From contig CAKVBD010000001.1 of assembly GCA_934725105.1 (NCBI GenBank), positions 1 to 64,000 on the forward strand: DNA of 64,000 bases, written 5' to 3'. Below the pieces are notes generated by a model, which made no database searches, was not told where the DNA came from, and worked only from the letters and a program-made list of their open reading frames with translations. Of this stretch, positions 53,321-62,615 are shown piece by piece; position 1 is the stretch's first letter; each line of letters starts with the position of its first letter. A program made the translations under genes and the position numbers. This stretch comes from an uncultured Bulleidia sp. Lineage in GTDB: Bacteria > Bacillota_I > Bacilli_A > Erysipelotrichales > Erysipelotrichaceae.

Positions 53321-55444
53321 ATGCCAGCAATGCATGCTTATCTAGATGATTTTGGAAAAATCATAATCTGGATGAATAAAAATTTTTATGGTGGAAGAAG
53401 CGATTATTTTAGTCTAGTCGAAGGTAGTTCATCGCAGGATCTAGTTGTGGTCAATGCGGAAGAACATGATACAAAAATGAAATATGTTCTTACATGTCCT
53501 GCAGATGGAACATTTGGAAAAGACTATAAAATACGTGAATCTCATGGATTGATGGTTCCTTTGCAAATTAGAAATATTGTATCAACAGATGAATTCAACC
53601 GTATGTTCTATTATGGTGGAGATGATTTAGGATCTATTTATCACCCAACGCATACTGATTTTGCTTTATGGGCACCGACTGCAGTATCTGTTACTTTACG
53701 TATTCATAAAGATAAGAAAGTTGATTCTTATCCGATGAAGAGAAGTGACCATGGTGTGTGGAGAATGCGTGTAGAGGGAGATCTTTCACATGCTTTGTAT
53801 TGTTACTTTGTTGAAAGAAATGGATGCGTTGTTAGATCTTTGGACCCTTATGCATTGAGCAGTAATGGAAATGGTCAGTATAGTGCTGTAATTAATGAAG
53901 AATTATTGAAAAAAGTTCCTTTTGTAAAACCAGAAAGAAAAGTTTGTGGTACAGATGCAATTTTGTATGAAGCAAATGTTAGAGATATGACGAGTTCTTC
54001 TCTTACGGGAACAAAAACACATGGAAAATATGTTTCTCTATGTGAAGATCATACACAATATGATTGCATTCCTACAGGTTTGAATTATCTGTCTGGTTTA
54101 GGCGTAACACATATTCAATTGATGCCTGTACATGATTATTGTACGGTGGATGAATTTCACCCAGAAAAGAATTACAACTGGGGATATGATCCAATGCAGT
54201 ACTTATCATTGGAAGGCAGCTATTCTTTAGATCCAGATGATCCATATTCTCGTATGCTAGAAATGAGAGAACTTGTTTCTACATTCCATAAAAAAGGAAT
54301 GCGTGTGAACTTGGATGTCGTATTTAATCATACATATGATGTTGATAGCTGCTGCTTTAACTGTGTCATGCCATACTACTATTATCGTTATAATGAAGGT
54401 GGTTTCTTATCTAATGGATCTTTCTGTGGAAATGATTTTGCTTCTGATAAACCAATGGCAAGAAAATATCTGTTATATGTGATTTCAAAGATGATGGATC
54501 TATATGATGTGGATGGCTTTCGGTTTGACTTGATGGGTATTTTAGATGTGGAAACAATGAATGCAATCAAGGAAAAAGGCAAAAAGAAGAAAGCTGACTT
54601 CATGTTATATGGAGAAGGATGGGACCTTCCAACAATGCTTGATTACAAGAAGAAAGCAAGTATCATGAATCAGAATGTCATGCCTGAAATTGCACACTTT
54701 AATGATTATTTCAGAGATGTTGTCAAGGGAAAAACAAGTGATGATCAGAAATATAGTAAAGGATATATTACTGGAGATACAGAACATGCATTTTCTTTTC
54801 TTTCCGCAATTACTGGAAATGTAATGGGTGATCCTTTGTTTAAGCGTTTTGAACAGCCGGATCAAACAATCAATAATATTGAAACACATGATAACTCTAC
54901 AAGCTGGGATAAGATGCATGCTTGTTGTAACAATGAGGATCGTCAGACGCGTAAAGAGCGTCAGAAAATGATGATCTTAACGACATTGATTTCTCAGGGA
55001 ATTCCATTCCTGCATGCTGGATGTGAATTCTGTGGAACAAAGAATGATGATTCTAACTCTTATAATGCACCTGATAAAATTAATCAGATGGATTGGGAAA
55101 GAGCAGTGTTCTACTCTGATATTATTGAATATACAAAAAAATGTATTGCATTAAGAAAAGAATATAAACAGTTCCGTTTACATACAACAGAAGAAATCAT
55201 GGAACATGTCAAAGTGAATGTGAGTGATGGTGGAATTGTATTCTATGATATTTTTATGGAAGATGAACAGCATCATATTGATGCTATCCGCTGTATCTTT
55301 AATCCATCCTACAATGGAAGAGAATATGATTTTGAACCAAACTGGAAATGTATTTTTGATGAATATGGACAGGTACATGAAGAGTATGGAACACATGTGG
55401 AAGTTCCAGCATTGTCCATTCGTATATTTGCGAGAATTGCATAG
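53321..55444 (+). CDS. pulA: Type I pullulanase (glycogen debranching, GH13_14)
   Basis: Hydrolyses alpha-1,6 branches; 707 aa, no signal peptide, so it acts inside the cell on glycogen or imported dextrins. The type I hallmark YNWGYDP is present. The catalytic nucleophile is Asp403 (GFRFDLMG), the acid/base Glu432 (YGEGWD), and IETHDNSTSWDK carries the third Asp. A CBM48-like domain precedes the barrel (FALWAPTAVSVTL). GGAGGG lies just before ATG 53321; ATG 53330 is a possible alternative. Confidence 0.92.
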   Translation: MPAMHAYLDDFGKIIIWMNKNFYGGRSDYFSLVEGSSSQDLVVVNAEEHDTKMKYVLTCPADGTFGKDYKIRESHGLMVPLQIRNIVSTDEFNRMFYYGGDDLGSIYHPTHTDFALWAPTAVSVTLRIHKDKKVDSYPMKRSDHGVWRMRVEGDLSHALYCYFVERNGCVVRSLDPYALSSNGNGQYSAVINEELLKKVPFVKPERKVCGTDAILYEANVRDMTSSSLTGTKTHGKYVSLCEDHTQYDCIPTGLNYLSGLGVTHIQLMPVHDYCTVDEFHPEKNYNWGYDPMQYLSLEGSYSLDPDDPYSRMLEMRELVSTFHKKGMRVNLDVVFNHTYDVDSCCFNCVMPYYYYRYNEGGFLSNGSFCGNDFASDKPMARKYLLYVISKMMDLYDVDGFRFDLMGILDVETMNAIKEKGKKKKADFMLYGEGWDLPTMLDYKKKASIMNQNVMPEIAHFNDYFRDVVKGKTSDDQKYSKGYITGDTEHAFSFLSAITGNVMGDPLFKRFEQPDQTINNIETHDNSTSWDKMHACCNNEDRQTRKERQKMMILTTLISQGIPFLHAGCEFCGTKNDDSNSYNAPDKINQMDWERAVFYSDIIEYTKKCIALRKEYKQFRLHTTEEIMEHVKVNVSDGGIVFYDIFMEDEQHHIDAIRCIFNPSYNGREYDFEPNWKCIFDEYGQVHEEYGTHVEVPALSIRIFARIA

Positions 55445-55468
55445 AAGAACTCAGAAATGAGTTCTTTT
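55445..55468 (+). terminator. Terminator after pullulanase
   Basis: The stem AAGAACTC/GAGTTCTT is followed by a short T run, just past the stop codon. Confidence 0.7.
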
Positions 55469-55523
55469 CATTTGCTTTGTATGATAGTAAGATATCAATA
55501 AGGTTCAGGAGAGAAAAACAATT

Positions 55524-56501
55524 ATGACAAATAAAAAATATGATGTTGTTGCTTTAGGGGAATTGTTGATTGATTTTACAGAAAATGGACTCAGTGAACA
55601 AGGAAATCCTCTTTTAGAAGCAAATCCAGGTGGAGCACCTTGCAATGTTTTAAGTATGCTTCAGAAATTGGGAGATCATACAGCTTTTATTGGTAAAGTT
55701 GGTGATGATGGCTTTGGGCATTTATTAACAAAAGCAGTACAGGAACAGGGTATTGATACAACAGGTCTTGTGTATGACAATGATGTACATACAACATTGG
55801 CTCTTGTCTTAAAGAAAGAAAATGGTGACCGTGACTTTGCGTTCTATCGTAATCCAGGTGCTGATATGAATCTCAAGGAAGAGGAAGTTAATGCATCATT
55901 GATTGCTTCTAGTTCTATCTTTCATTTTGGTACATTGTCTTTAACTGATGAATCTGTGAAAAAGGCAACACAGAAAGCAGTTAAGATTGCAAAGGAAAAT
56001 GGATTAACAATTACATTTGATCCAAACTTGAGAGAACCATTATGGAAATCTTTGGAAGAAGCACATGAACAGGTTGCCTGGGGTTTACAACAGGCTGATG
56101 TTGTGAAGATTTCTGATAATGAAATTACATGGTTTACGGGACTGGATGACTATGATGCAGGGATTGCATTCTTACAGAAACAATATCCAAATTTGAAACT
56201 GATCTGCTTATCTATGGGTGGAGATGGCTCTAAGGCTGTATATCGTGATATTCATGTTGAATATCCTGCTTTCTTGCAGGAAGCAACCATTGAAACAACA
56301 GGTGCAGGGGATACGTTCTGTGCATGTATGATTCATACAGTGCTAGAAAATGGTATTGATCATTTAGATGAAGAAAAACTGAAAGAAATGTTGAAGTTTG
56401 CTAACGCAGCAGCTTCCCTTGTTACAACAAAGAAGGGTGCATTACGTGTGATGCCAACAAAAGAAGAAGTAGAAGCTTTTATTGAAAACTTCAAGAGATA
56501 A
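55524..56501 (+). CDS. PfkB family carbohydrate kinase (fructokinase-like)
   Basis: A 325-aa ribokinase-fold sugar kinase. Signatures: GGAPCNVLSML near 37-47 and TTGAGDTFCACM near 255-266, whose Asp is the catalytic base. The sequence is close to bacterial fructokinases (ScrK type), but substrate cannot be proven. AGGAGAG lies upstream. Next is a MazG-like gene 5 bp later, so the genes 55524-57649 are probably one operon. Confidence 0.88.
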   Translation: MTNKKYDVVALGELLIDFTENGLSEQGNPLLEANPGGAPCNVLSMLQKLGDHTAFIGKVGDDGFGHLLTKAVQEQGIDTTGLVYDNDVHTTLALVLKKENGDRDFAFYRNPGADMNLKEEEVNASLIASSSIFHFGTLSLTDESVKKATQKAVKIAKENGLTITFDPNLREPLWKSLEEAHEQVAWGLQQADVVKISDNEITWFTGLDDYDAGIAFLQKQYPNLKLICLSMGGDGSKAVYRDIHVEYPAFLQEATIETTGAGDTFCACMIHTVLENGIDHLDEEKLKEMLKFANAAASLVTTKKGALRVMPTKEEVEAFIENFKR

Positions 56502-56506
56502 AGTTT

Positions 56507-56824
56507 ATGAAACAGGAAACAATTGATAGAATACGTAAATTTGTGAAAGATAGAGACTGGGCACAATTTCATACAGAAGAAAATCTGGCAAAATCGATTG
56601 CGATAGAAGCAAGTGAATTACTGGAATGTTTTCAATGGAGCAATGAGTATGATGAACAACATGTGAAAGAAGAATTGGCGGATGTCATTATTTATTGTCA
56701 GGATCTATTGGATCGTATGCATTTAGATGTTGATGAAATCGTGAATATGAAAATGGATATGAATGAAAAGAAGTATCCAGTAGAAAAAGCATGTGGAAAT
56801 GCTAAGAAGTATACGGAGTTGTAG
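56507..56824 (+). CDS. MazG-like nucleotide pyrophosphohydrolase
   Basis: A 105-aa all-helical MazG/dUTPase-superfamily protein that likely hydrolyses non-canonical NTPs. The metal-binding EASELLECFQW (E-x2-E) and EELADVIIY (E-x3-D) motifs are present. This single-domain form resembles RS21-C6/iMazG proteins. AAGTTT before the ATG is weak, so translation may be coupled to the kinase gene. Confidence 0.88.
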   Translation: MKQETIDRIRKFVKDRDWAQFHTEENLAKSIAIEASELLECFQWSNEYDEQHVKEELADVIIYCQDLLDRMHLDVDEIVNMKMDMNEKKYPVEKACGNAKKYTEL

Positions 56825-56827
56825 GAA

Positions 56828-57649
56828 ATGTACTTATTTTTAGATGTAGATGGAACAATTATTAATTATCATGCGGAAACACCTGCATCAGCATTAGAAG
56901 CTTTAAAGAAGGCACAACAGAATGGTCATCAGCTGATTGTGTGTACTGGATGCAGTGAATGTGAAATTGAAGGTAGAAAGATTGGTGTTAATTTTGATGG
57001 CATCATCGGTGGAAATGGATGCTATGTTCGTTTACATGATGAAGTGATTTATCATTCTCCTTTGACGTTGGAACAGTGTACGCATTTTGTTGACTGGTGT
57101 AAAAGCAGAGGTTTAGCATTCCGCTTGGAATGTAATGGTGGAATGTATATTTCTAGTGATTATGAAGTGAAATCTAGAAAAGCTAGAATGCAGTATGTTG
57201 CGGGAAATGAAAATGGAAAAGGATATCTTCCACCACTCAAGGAATGGATGATAGAAGGGGAAAATCTTTACCGTGATGATGTGAATAAGACCGCATTTGT
57301 ATTAAATTCTTATCAGGATTATCTGGATGCAAAAGAAGAATTCTCTGATTTCATTGTTGATACATGGGGCGGAAAAGATGAAATGGCTTTATATGGTGCG
57401 GTTCGAAGAGAAGCTGATAAAAAGAGCAGTATTGAAATGTTGATGAAGCATTGTAATATTCAAAAGGAAGATATGATTGCTTTTGGTGATGGCGTTGTTG
57501 ATCTTCCAATGTTCGAAGCTTGTGGAAATAGCGTTGCGATGGGCAATGGAAATGAAATTGTGAAAAATGCGGCAACATATATTACAGATGATGTGGATGC
57601 AGATGGTTTATACAATGCATTTCAACATTTTGGCCTTTTAGGAGAATAA
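56828..57649 (+). CDS. Cof-type HAD phosphatase
   Basis: A 273-aa HAD hydrolase with a C2 cap. Motif I DVDGTIIN near 6-13 is intact (unlike the HAD gene at 21088), motif II is CTGCSE, Lys lies in the KKSSIEM segment, and motif IV is FGDGVVDLPMF. Typical substrates are sugar phosphates or flavin precursors. It begins 3 bp after the MazG-like stop. Confidence 0.92.
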   Translation: MYLFLDVDGTIINYHAETPASALEALKKAQQNGHQLIVCTGCSECEIEGRKIGVNFDGIIGGNGCYVRLHDEVIYHSPLTLEQCTHFVDWCKSRGLAFRLECNGGMYISSDYEVKSRKARMQYVAGNENGKGYLPPLKEWMIEGENLYRDDVNKTAFVLNSYQDYLDAKEEFSDFIVDTWGGKDEMALYGAVRREADKKSSIEMLMKHCNIQKEDMIAFGDGVVDLPMFEACGNSVAMGNGNEIVKNAATYITDDVDADGLYNAFQHFGLLGE

Positions 57650-57650
57650 A

Positions 57651-59525
57651 ATGAAAAAACTGGTGAATGGAATTCTAGGGACATTTTTATTGATTTCTAG
57701 TATATTGACACCAATTCATGCGGAAGAATCATTTTCAGAGTTTGAAGATGAGTTATTTCAAGAAATGATGTCTGAAGATTACACAACACTTCATTTTTCA
57801 TTGCGTGATTATCAGAAATATGGCATTGAAAAACCAGAAGTAAATATTGGAGATGCTTCCTGGGATGAGTATGAAGATAGTGTTGAAGATTGTGATGAAT
57901 ATTTGAAGAAACTGCAATCTTTTGACTATGACTCTTTATCTGAAACAGAACAGAAAGATTATCGTACGATTGCTTTTTATCTTGAAAGAAATAAAGAATT
58001 AAATTCTTACCCATATTTTGACTGGGCATTTAATAGTGCTGAAGGTGTAATTGATAATTTATTAACGACATTCACTGAATTTGTTTTTTATGAAAAAGAA
58101 GATATTGATGATTATCTCACAACACTTGCTTCTGTACCTGCGTATTTGGATCAGTGTTTAGAAAACACAAAGAAACAGGCTGCAGAAGGGTATTTTTTAA
58201 CAGATGCGATGTTAAAGGAAACAGAAGATGCAATTGAAAAGTTTGTTGATAAAAAAGATGATAATGAATTAATCAAGATCTTTGATGAAAATATTGATGC
58301 ATTTGATGGATTAAGTGCAGAAGAAAAAGAAGCATATAAAAAGAAGAATCAAGAAATTGTCTTGAATGCATATATTCCTTCTTATGAAAAAGTTGCAGAA
58401 GAATTACAGAAGTTAAAAGGCGCAAGAAAAGCTGACTACAACGTTAGCTCTTTGGATGGCGGCAGTGAATACTACGCTGCATTAGCGAGATATAAAACAA
58501 GTATTGATGCGGATGTGGAAACAATCCTGGATATCTGTACACAATACATTGAAAAAAGTGTAGATGAATTGTATGACATTATGCAGAATCATAGTGAAGT
58601 TACAGAAGAAACACTTGATTTTGATAGTGCTGAAGATGTGCTTTCTTATCTGGAAGGACATTTAGATGCATTTCCTGCATTGGATAAAGTGTATTACAAC
58701 GTACAATATCTTGATCCTAGTGTTGCTAACGACAGTATCGTTGCCTACTATTTGAGTCCTCCTGTAAATGATATGAGAGATAATGTCATTAAAATCAATG
58801 GGGATAATGTGAGTGATGTGATTGATCTATATACAACACTTGCACATGAAGGCTTCCCAGGTCATTTATATCAGACAAACTACTATATTCAACAGCAGCC
58901 ATCTTTGCTTCGTACACAGCTAACAATGATGGGATATCAAGAAGGATGGGGCATGTTTGCGGAAGGGCAGGCATTGCATGTATCTGGTTTGAGTGAATAT
59001 GCAAGTGAATATCAGAAAATCAATATTGAATTGAATTATGTTTTATCTGCGGCAGTGGATCTTGGTGTAAATGGTCTAGGCTGGTCAACAAAAGATGTAT
59101 CGAAGTATTTAGATAATCTAGATTTGAACAGCAGTATTGCCAAAGATCTGTATGATTTTGCGACGCTGCAGCCAGGAACGATCTTGCCATATGGTGTTGG
59201 CGTTGCGATGTTTGAATTATTGGAAAATAAAGCAAAGAATGCATTAGGAAATGATTTTGATCAAAAAGCATTCAATGAAGTTTTATTGAATGATGGAAAC
59301 CGTCCATTTGAAGTTGTTGAAGATGATGTGAATGCATATTGTGGTATTGAAGGAAATGATGAAAACAATATTATTTCTCATCGTTCTAATAACAAAGAGA
59401 CACCAGTGAAAGAAGATGTGAACTGGTTAGTGTATGGTGTGTGTGGATGTGGAATCATTGTCATTGGTGCATTGGGTGTGATTTTATATGTTAAATCTAG
59501 AAAGGATGATCCGTTTCAATCATGA
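57651..59525 (+). CDS. Secreted DUF885 (M32-like) metallopeptidase, membrane anchored
   Basis: A 624-aa surface protein. The signal peptide ends near IHAEE; a C-terminal helix at about 590-613 is followed by KSRKDD, giving a membrane anchor. The HEGFPGH sequence (zinc-binding HExxH form) lies at about 403-409, with a downstream helix containing a Glu (EGWGMFAEGQ) typical of DUF885 proteins. Presumably a carboxypeptidase on external peptides. Begins 1 bp after the HAD stop, and its stop overlaps ung (ATGA). Confidence 0.85.
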   Translation: MKKLVNGILGTFLLISSILTPIHAEESFSEFEDELFQEMMSEDYTTLHFSLRDYQKYGIEKPEVNIGDASWDEYEDSVEDCDEYLKKLQSFDYDSLSETEQKDYRTIAFYLERNKELNSYPYFDWAFNSAEGVIDNLLTTFTEFVFYEKEDIDDYLTTLASVPAYLDQCLENTKKQAAEGYFLTDAMLKETEDAIEKFVDKKDDNELIKIFDENIDAFDGLSAEEKEAYKKKNQEIVLNAYIPSYEKVAEELQKLKGARKADYNVSSLDGGSEYYAALARYKTSIDADVETILDICTQYIEKSVDELYDIMQNHSEVTEETLDFDSAEDVLSYLEGHLDAFPALDKVYYNVQYLDPSVANDSIVAYYLSPPVNDMRDNVIKINGDNVSDVIDLYTTLAHEGFPGHLYQTNYYIQQQPSLLRTQLTMMGYQEGWGMFAEGQALHVSGLSEYASEYQKINIELNYVLSAAVDLGVNGLGWSTKDVSKYLDNLDLNSSIAKDLYDFATLQPGTILPYGVGVAMFELLENKAKNALGNDFDQKAFNEVLLNDGNRPFEVVEDDVNAYCGIEGNDENNIISHRSNNKETPVKEDVNWLVYGVCGCGIIVIGALGVILYVKSRKDDPFQS

Positions 59526-60190
59526 TTCATAATACATGGTGGCCTTTTTTACAGGAAGAATGGAAGCAGCCATACTTCCAGCAGTTAAGTGCGTTTCTTC
59601 ATGAAGCATACGCAACAAAAACGATTTTTCCTCCAAAAGCAAAAGTGTTTTCTGCTTTTGAAGTTTGTGACTATCCGGATGTGAAGGTTGTGATTCTGGG
59701 ACAGGATCCTTATCACGAAGTGAATCAGGCACATGGAATGTGCTTTTCTGTCAATCCTGGTGTGAAGATTCCACCTTCTCTTGTGAATATTTATAAAGAG
59801 CTGCATGATGATCTTGGCTGTTATATTCCAAATAATGGGTATTTAATGCCATGGGCAAAACAAGGCGTATTTCTTTTGAACACGGTCATGAGTGTTGAAG
59901 AAGGAAAAGCAAATTCTCATGCGAATAAAGGATGGGAAATCTTTACCGATCATACAATTCAAAAAATTAACGAAAAAGAAGATCCGGTCGTATTTATGCT
60001 TTGGGGTAGAAATGCCAGAAATAAAGCAGGTATGATTGATCGTAATAAACATCTTGTACTAGAATGTGCGCATCCTTCTCCATTGTCTGCGTATCATGGA
60101 TTCTTTGGGTGCAGACATTTTTCTCAGGCAAATGCATTTTTAGTACAACATGGAAAGGAGCCAATCCATTGGCAAATCGAGAATCTATAA
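59522..60190 (+). CDS. ung: Uracil-DNA glycosylase
   Basis: A 222-aa family 1 UDG that removes uracil from DNA. The water-activating GQDPYH motif, the substrate-loop PPSLVNIYKEL, and the HPSPLSAYHGFFG minor-groove motif are all present. The start overlaps the DUF885 stop and the end overlaps folC. Confidence 0.97.
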   Translation: MIHNTWWPFLQEEWKQPYFQQLSAFLHEAYATKTIFPPKAKVFSAFEVCDYPDVKVVILGQDPYHEVNQAHGMCFSVNPGVKIPPSLVNIYKELHDDLGCYIPNNGYLMPWAKQGVFLLNTVMSVEEGKANSHANKGWEIFTDHTIQKINEKEDPVVFMLWGRNARNKAGMIDRNKHLVLECAHPSPLSAYHGFFGCRHFSQANAFLVQHGKEPIHWQIENL

Positions 60191-61398
60191 ATGAAGAATG
60201 GGTCATGAAGAGAAGGAATCTAAATCATGGCCTTTCTCCTTTGAAAAATATTTTAGAATCCATTGGAAATCCACAGAATACATATCGGTGTATTCATGTT
60301 GCGGGTACAAATGGAAAAGGAAGTACATGTAATTACTTGAAAGATATTCTTGTTTCACAAGGGTATAAAGTAGGTATGTTTACTTCTCCACATTTGATAA
60401 CGCATCGTGATCGTATTCGTATCAATGATTCCTATATTCCAGAAGATACATTTCATGCGTATTTGATGAAGTTTTATGATGCCATTGAAGAAAAGCAGCT
60501 GGGAATGTTTGAGATTGATACATTGATCGCATTCCAGTGGTTTTTTGATGAAAAGGTAGATTATGCAATCATTGAAACGGGACTGGGTGGTAGATTAGAT
60601 AGTACAAATCTGATTGCTCATCCTGAACTTTGCATTATTACAAGTATTGGCTTTGATCATATGGCATTACTTGGAACAAGAATTGAACAGATTGCGTATG
60701 AGAAAGCAGGAATCATTCAGCCATATACGCGATGTTTGATTGGACATTTAAGTGAAAAAGCTAGAAAAGTCATTTTTTATCATGCGTACAGGAAACATGC
60801 ACGTGTGATTTCACTAGAAAGCTATGGCATTCGTAACAATGGTGTATTAGAATATAATCATACAGAATATTCATTATCTACAATTGCATTGTATCAGTTC
60901 CATAATGCAGCTCTGGCATTGAAGGCAGCTCAACTTTTAGGCGTTGCTATTCAGCAGAAGAATGTAAAAGAAGCAGTTGGACATAGCCAATGGAAGGGCA
61001 GATTTGAAACAATGAGTAAAGATCCATTGATCATCATTGATGGTGCACATAATGAACAGGGCATCAAAACATTGTGTGAATCAATGAAACAATTACCTTC
61101 ACCTGTAACTTGTGTATTTTCTGCTTTGAAAGACAAGCAGGTACATGAAATGGCAGGTCTTTTAAAAAGAAATTGTGATACGTTGATCATTACAGAGTTT
61201 CAAAATGAAAGAGCAGATACAGCAGAAGATTTATATGTAAAAGATGCAATCATTGAAAAAGATTACAAAAAGGCAATTTCAATGGCAAAACAAATGCATC
61301 GCAATGGATCAGTTGTAATTACAGGAAGCTTATACTTCATATCTATTGTAAGAAATTTGTTGATTCATTCTGAAACTTTTAATGAAAATTTACAATAA
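60169..61398 (+). CDS. folC: Folylpolyglutamate / dihydrofolate synthase
   Basis: Mur-ligase-type enzyme, 409 aa, that adds glutamate to folates. P-loop AGTNGKGS, FTSPHL, IETGLGGRLDSTN and IIDGAHNEQG are conserved. I choose the TTG at 60169, 7 nt after AAAGGAG; the ATG at 60205 has no comparable site. This overlaps ung by 22 bp. The longer upstream frame is ung coding sequence read in another frame. Confidence 0.92.
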   Translation: MANRESINEEWVMKRRNLNHGLSPLKNILESIGNPQNTYRCIHVAGTNGKGSTCNYLKDILVSQGYKVGMFTSPHLITHRDRIRINDSYIPEDTFHAYLMKFYDAIEEKQLGMFEIDTLIAFQWFFDEKVDYAIIETGLGGRLDSTNLIAHPELCIITSIGFDHMALLGTRIEQIAYEKAGIIQPYTRCLIGHLSEKARKVIFYHAYRKHARVISLESYGIRNNGVLEYNHTEYSLSTIALYQFHNAALALKAAQLLGVAIQQKNVKEAVGHSQWKGRFETMSKDPLIIIDGAHNEQGIKTLCESMKQLPSPVTCVFSALKDKQVHEMAGLLKRNCDTLIITEFQNERADTAEDLYVKDAIIEKDYKKAISMAKQMHRNGSVVITGSLYFISIVRNLLIHSETFNENLQ

Positions 61399-61424
61399 TC
61401 ATTAAATTAATTTAGATAATGTAT

Positions 61425-61443
61425 TATAATGTAAGCGTTAACA
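61425..61443 (+). promoter_or_regulatory. glgC operon -10 with adjoining perfect cre site
   Basis: TATAAT at 61425-61430 shares its last base with TGTAAGCGTTAACA (61430-61443), which fits the cre consensus at every position. A cre box over the transcription start usually represses. This predicts glycogen synthesis is tied to carbon status. Confidence 0.75.
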
Positions 61444-61470
61444 AACGATAGAAATCAGGAGGCAATCATA

Positions 61471-62604
61471 ATGAGAGCAAATAACATGGCAGCGATGATT
61501 CTTGCTGGCGGTAGAGGCAGCCGTTTGCATGAGCTGACCAAAAAAGTAGCGAAACCAGCCGTTCATTTTGGCGGCAAGTATCGTATTATCGACTTCCCAC
61601 TTAGTAACTGTGCAAACTCAGGTATTTCAACAGTAGGTGTATTAACACAGTATGAATCTGTTTTATTGAATGCATATGTTGCGAAAGATCAGTTCTGGGG
61701 TCTAGACACAAATAACGGTGGTGTCTATGTATTAACACCAAGAGAAACAGACGATAAAGGTCTAGATGTATTTAGAGGAACTGCTGATGCGATTACTCAG
61801 AATATTGATTTCTTAGATAGTATTAATCCAGAATATGTTTTAATTCTTTCAGGTGACCATATTTACAAGATGAACTATGAAAAGATGCTTGCTTATCATC
61901 AAAGAAAGCAGGCAGATGCAACAATTGCGGTATTACAGGTAACACTCGAAGAAGCTACACGTTTCGGTATCATGAACTGTGATAAAGATGACATGATTGA
62001 AGAGTTCGAAGAAAAACCTGCACATCCAAAGAGCAACCTTGCATCTATGGGTATCTATATTTTCAACTACAAGACATTACGTAAGTATTTATTACAAGAT
62101 GATAAGAATCCTGATTCTTCTCATGACTTTGGTAAAGATATCATTCCTACATATTTGAATGATCATAGAAGACTTGCGGCATATCGTTTCAAGGGCTACT
62201 GGAAAGATGTTGGTACAGTAGATTCTCTATGGGAAAGTAACATGGATCTATTGGAATCCAATAACCAGTTAGATCTTGGAGATCCAGGATGGAAGATCTA
62301 TACAGAAGACATTAACTCATTGCCAACTTACATTGGTGATGAAGCAAAGATCAATAATGCATATATTACACAGGGTTCTATTGTTTTAGGTGAAGTTAAG
62401 AATTCTGTTATTGGTACAGGCGCTGAAATTGGCAAGGGTGCCAAGGTCGTAGATTCTGTTATTCAGCCAGGTGCAAAGATTGGTGAAGGTGCAAAGGTTA
62501 CACGCTGTATCGTTGCTGATAACGTAGAAGTTGCACCAGGTGCAGTACTTGGATCAAGTAAATCAGAACACATTGATCTTGTGGCTAAAAAGTACGCTGA
62601 GTAA
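61471..62604 (+). CDS. glgC: Glucose-1-phosphate adenylyltransferase
   Basis: Makes ADP-glucose for glycogen synthesis; 377 aa. The nucleotide-binding motif LAGGRGSRLHELT and effector-region KPAVHFGGKYRIIDF are present, as are FRGTADAITQN, SGDHIYKMNY and EFEEKP. A left-handed beta-helix domain occupies the last 110 residues. CAGGAGG precedes the ATG. The first gene of glgCDA. Confidence 0.96.
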   Translation: MRANNMAAMILAGGRGSRLHELTKKVAKPAVHFGGKYRIIDFPLSNCANSGISTVGVLTQYESVLLNAYVAKDQFWGLDTNNGGVYVLTPRETDDKGLDVFRGTADAITQNIDFLDSINPEYVLILSGDHIYKMNYEKMLAYHQRKQADATIAVLQVTLEEATRFGIMNCDKDDMIEEFEEKPAHPKSNLASMGIYIFNYKTLRKYLLQDDKNPDSSHDFGKDIIPTYLNDHRRLAAYRFKGYWKDVGTVDSLWESNMDLLESNNQLDLGDPGWKIYTEDINSLPTYIGDEAKINNAYITQGSIVLGEVKNSVIGTGAEIGKGAKVVDSVIQPGAKIGEGAKVTRCIVADNVEVAPGAVLGSSKSEHIDLVAKKYAE

Positions 62605-62615
62605 GGAGAATCGAT

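Noticed and set aside
55524..56824. MazG-like gene as part of a defence island
   Set aside because: It sits between housekeeping metabolic genes with no toxin, nuclease or phage-defence partner.
60064..60168. N-terminal extension of FolC
   Set aside because: This stretch is ung coding sequence in another frame; FolC homology and the ribosome-binding site support the TTG at 60169.
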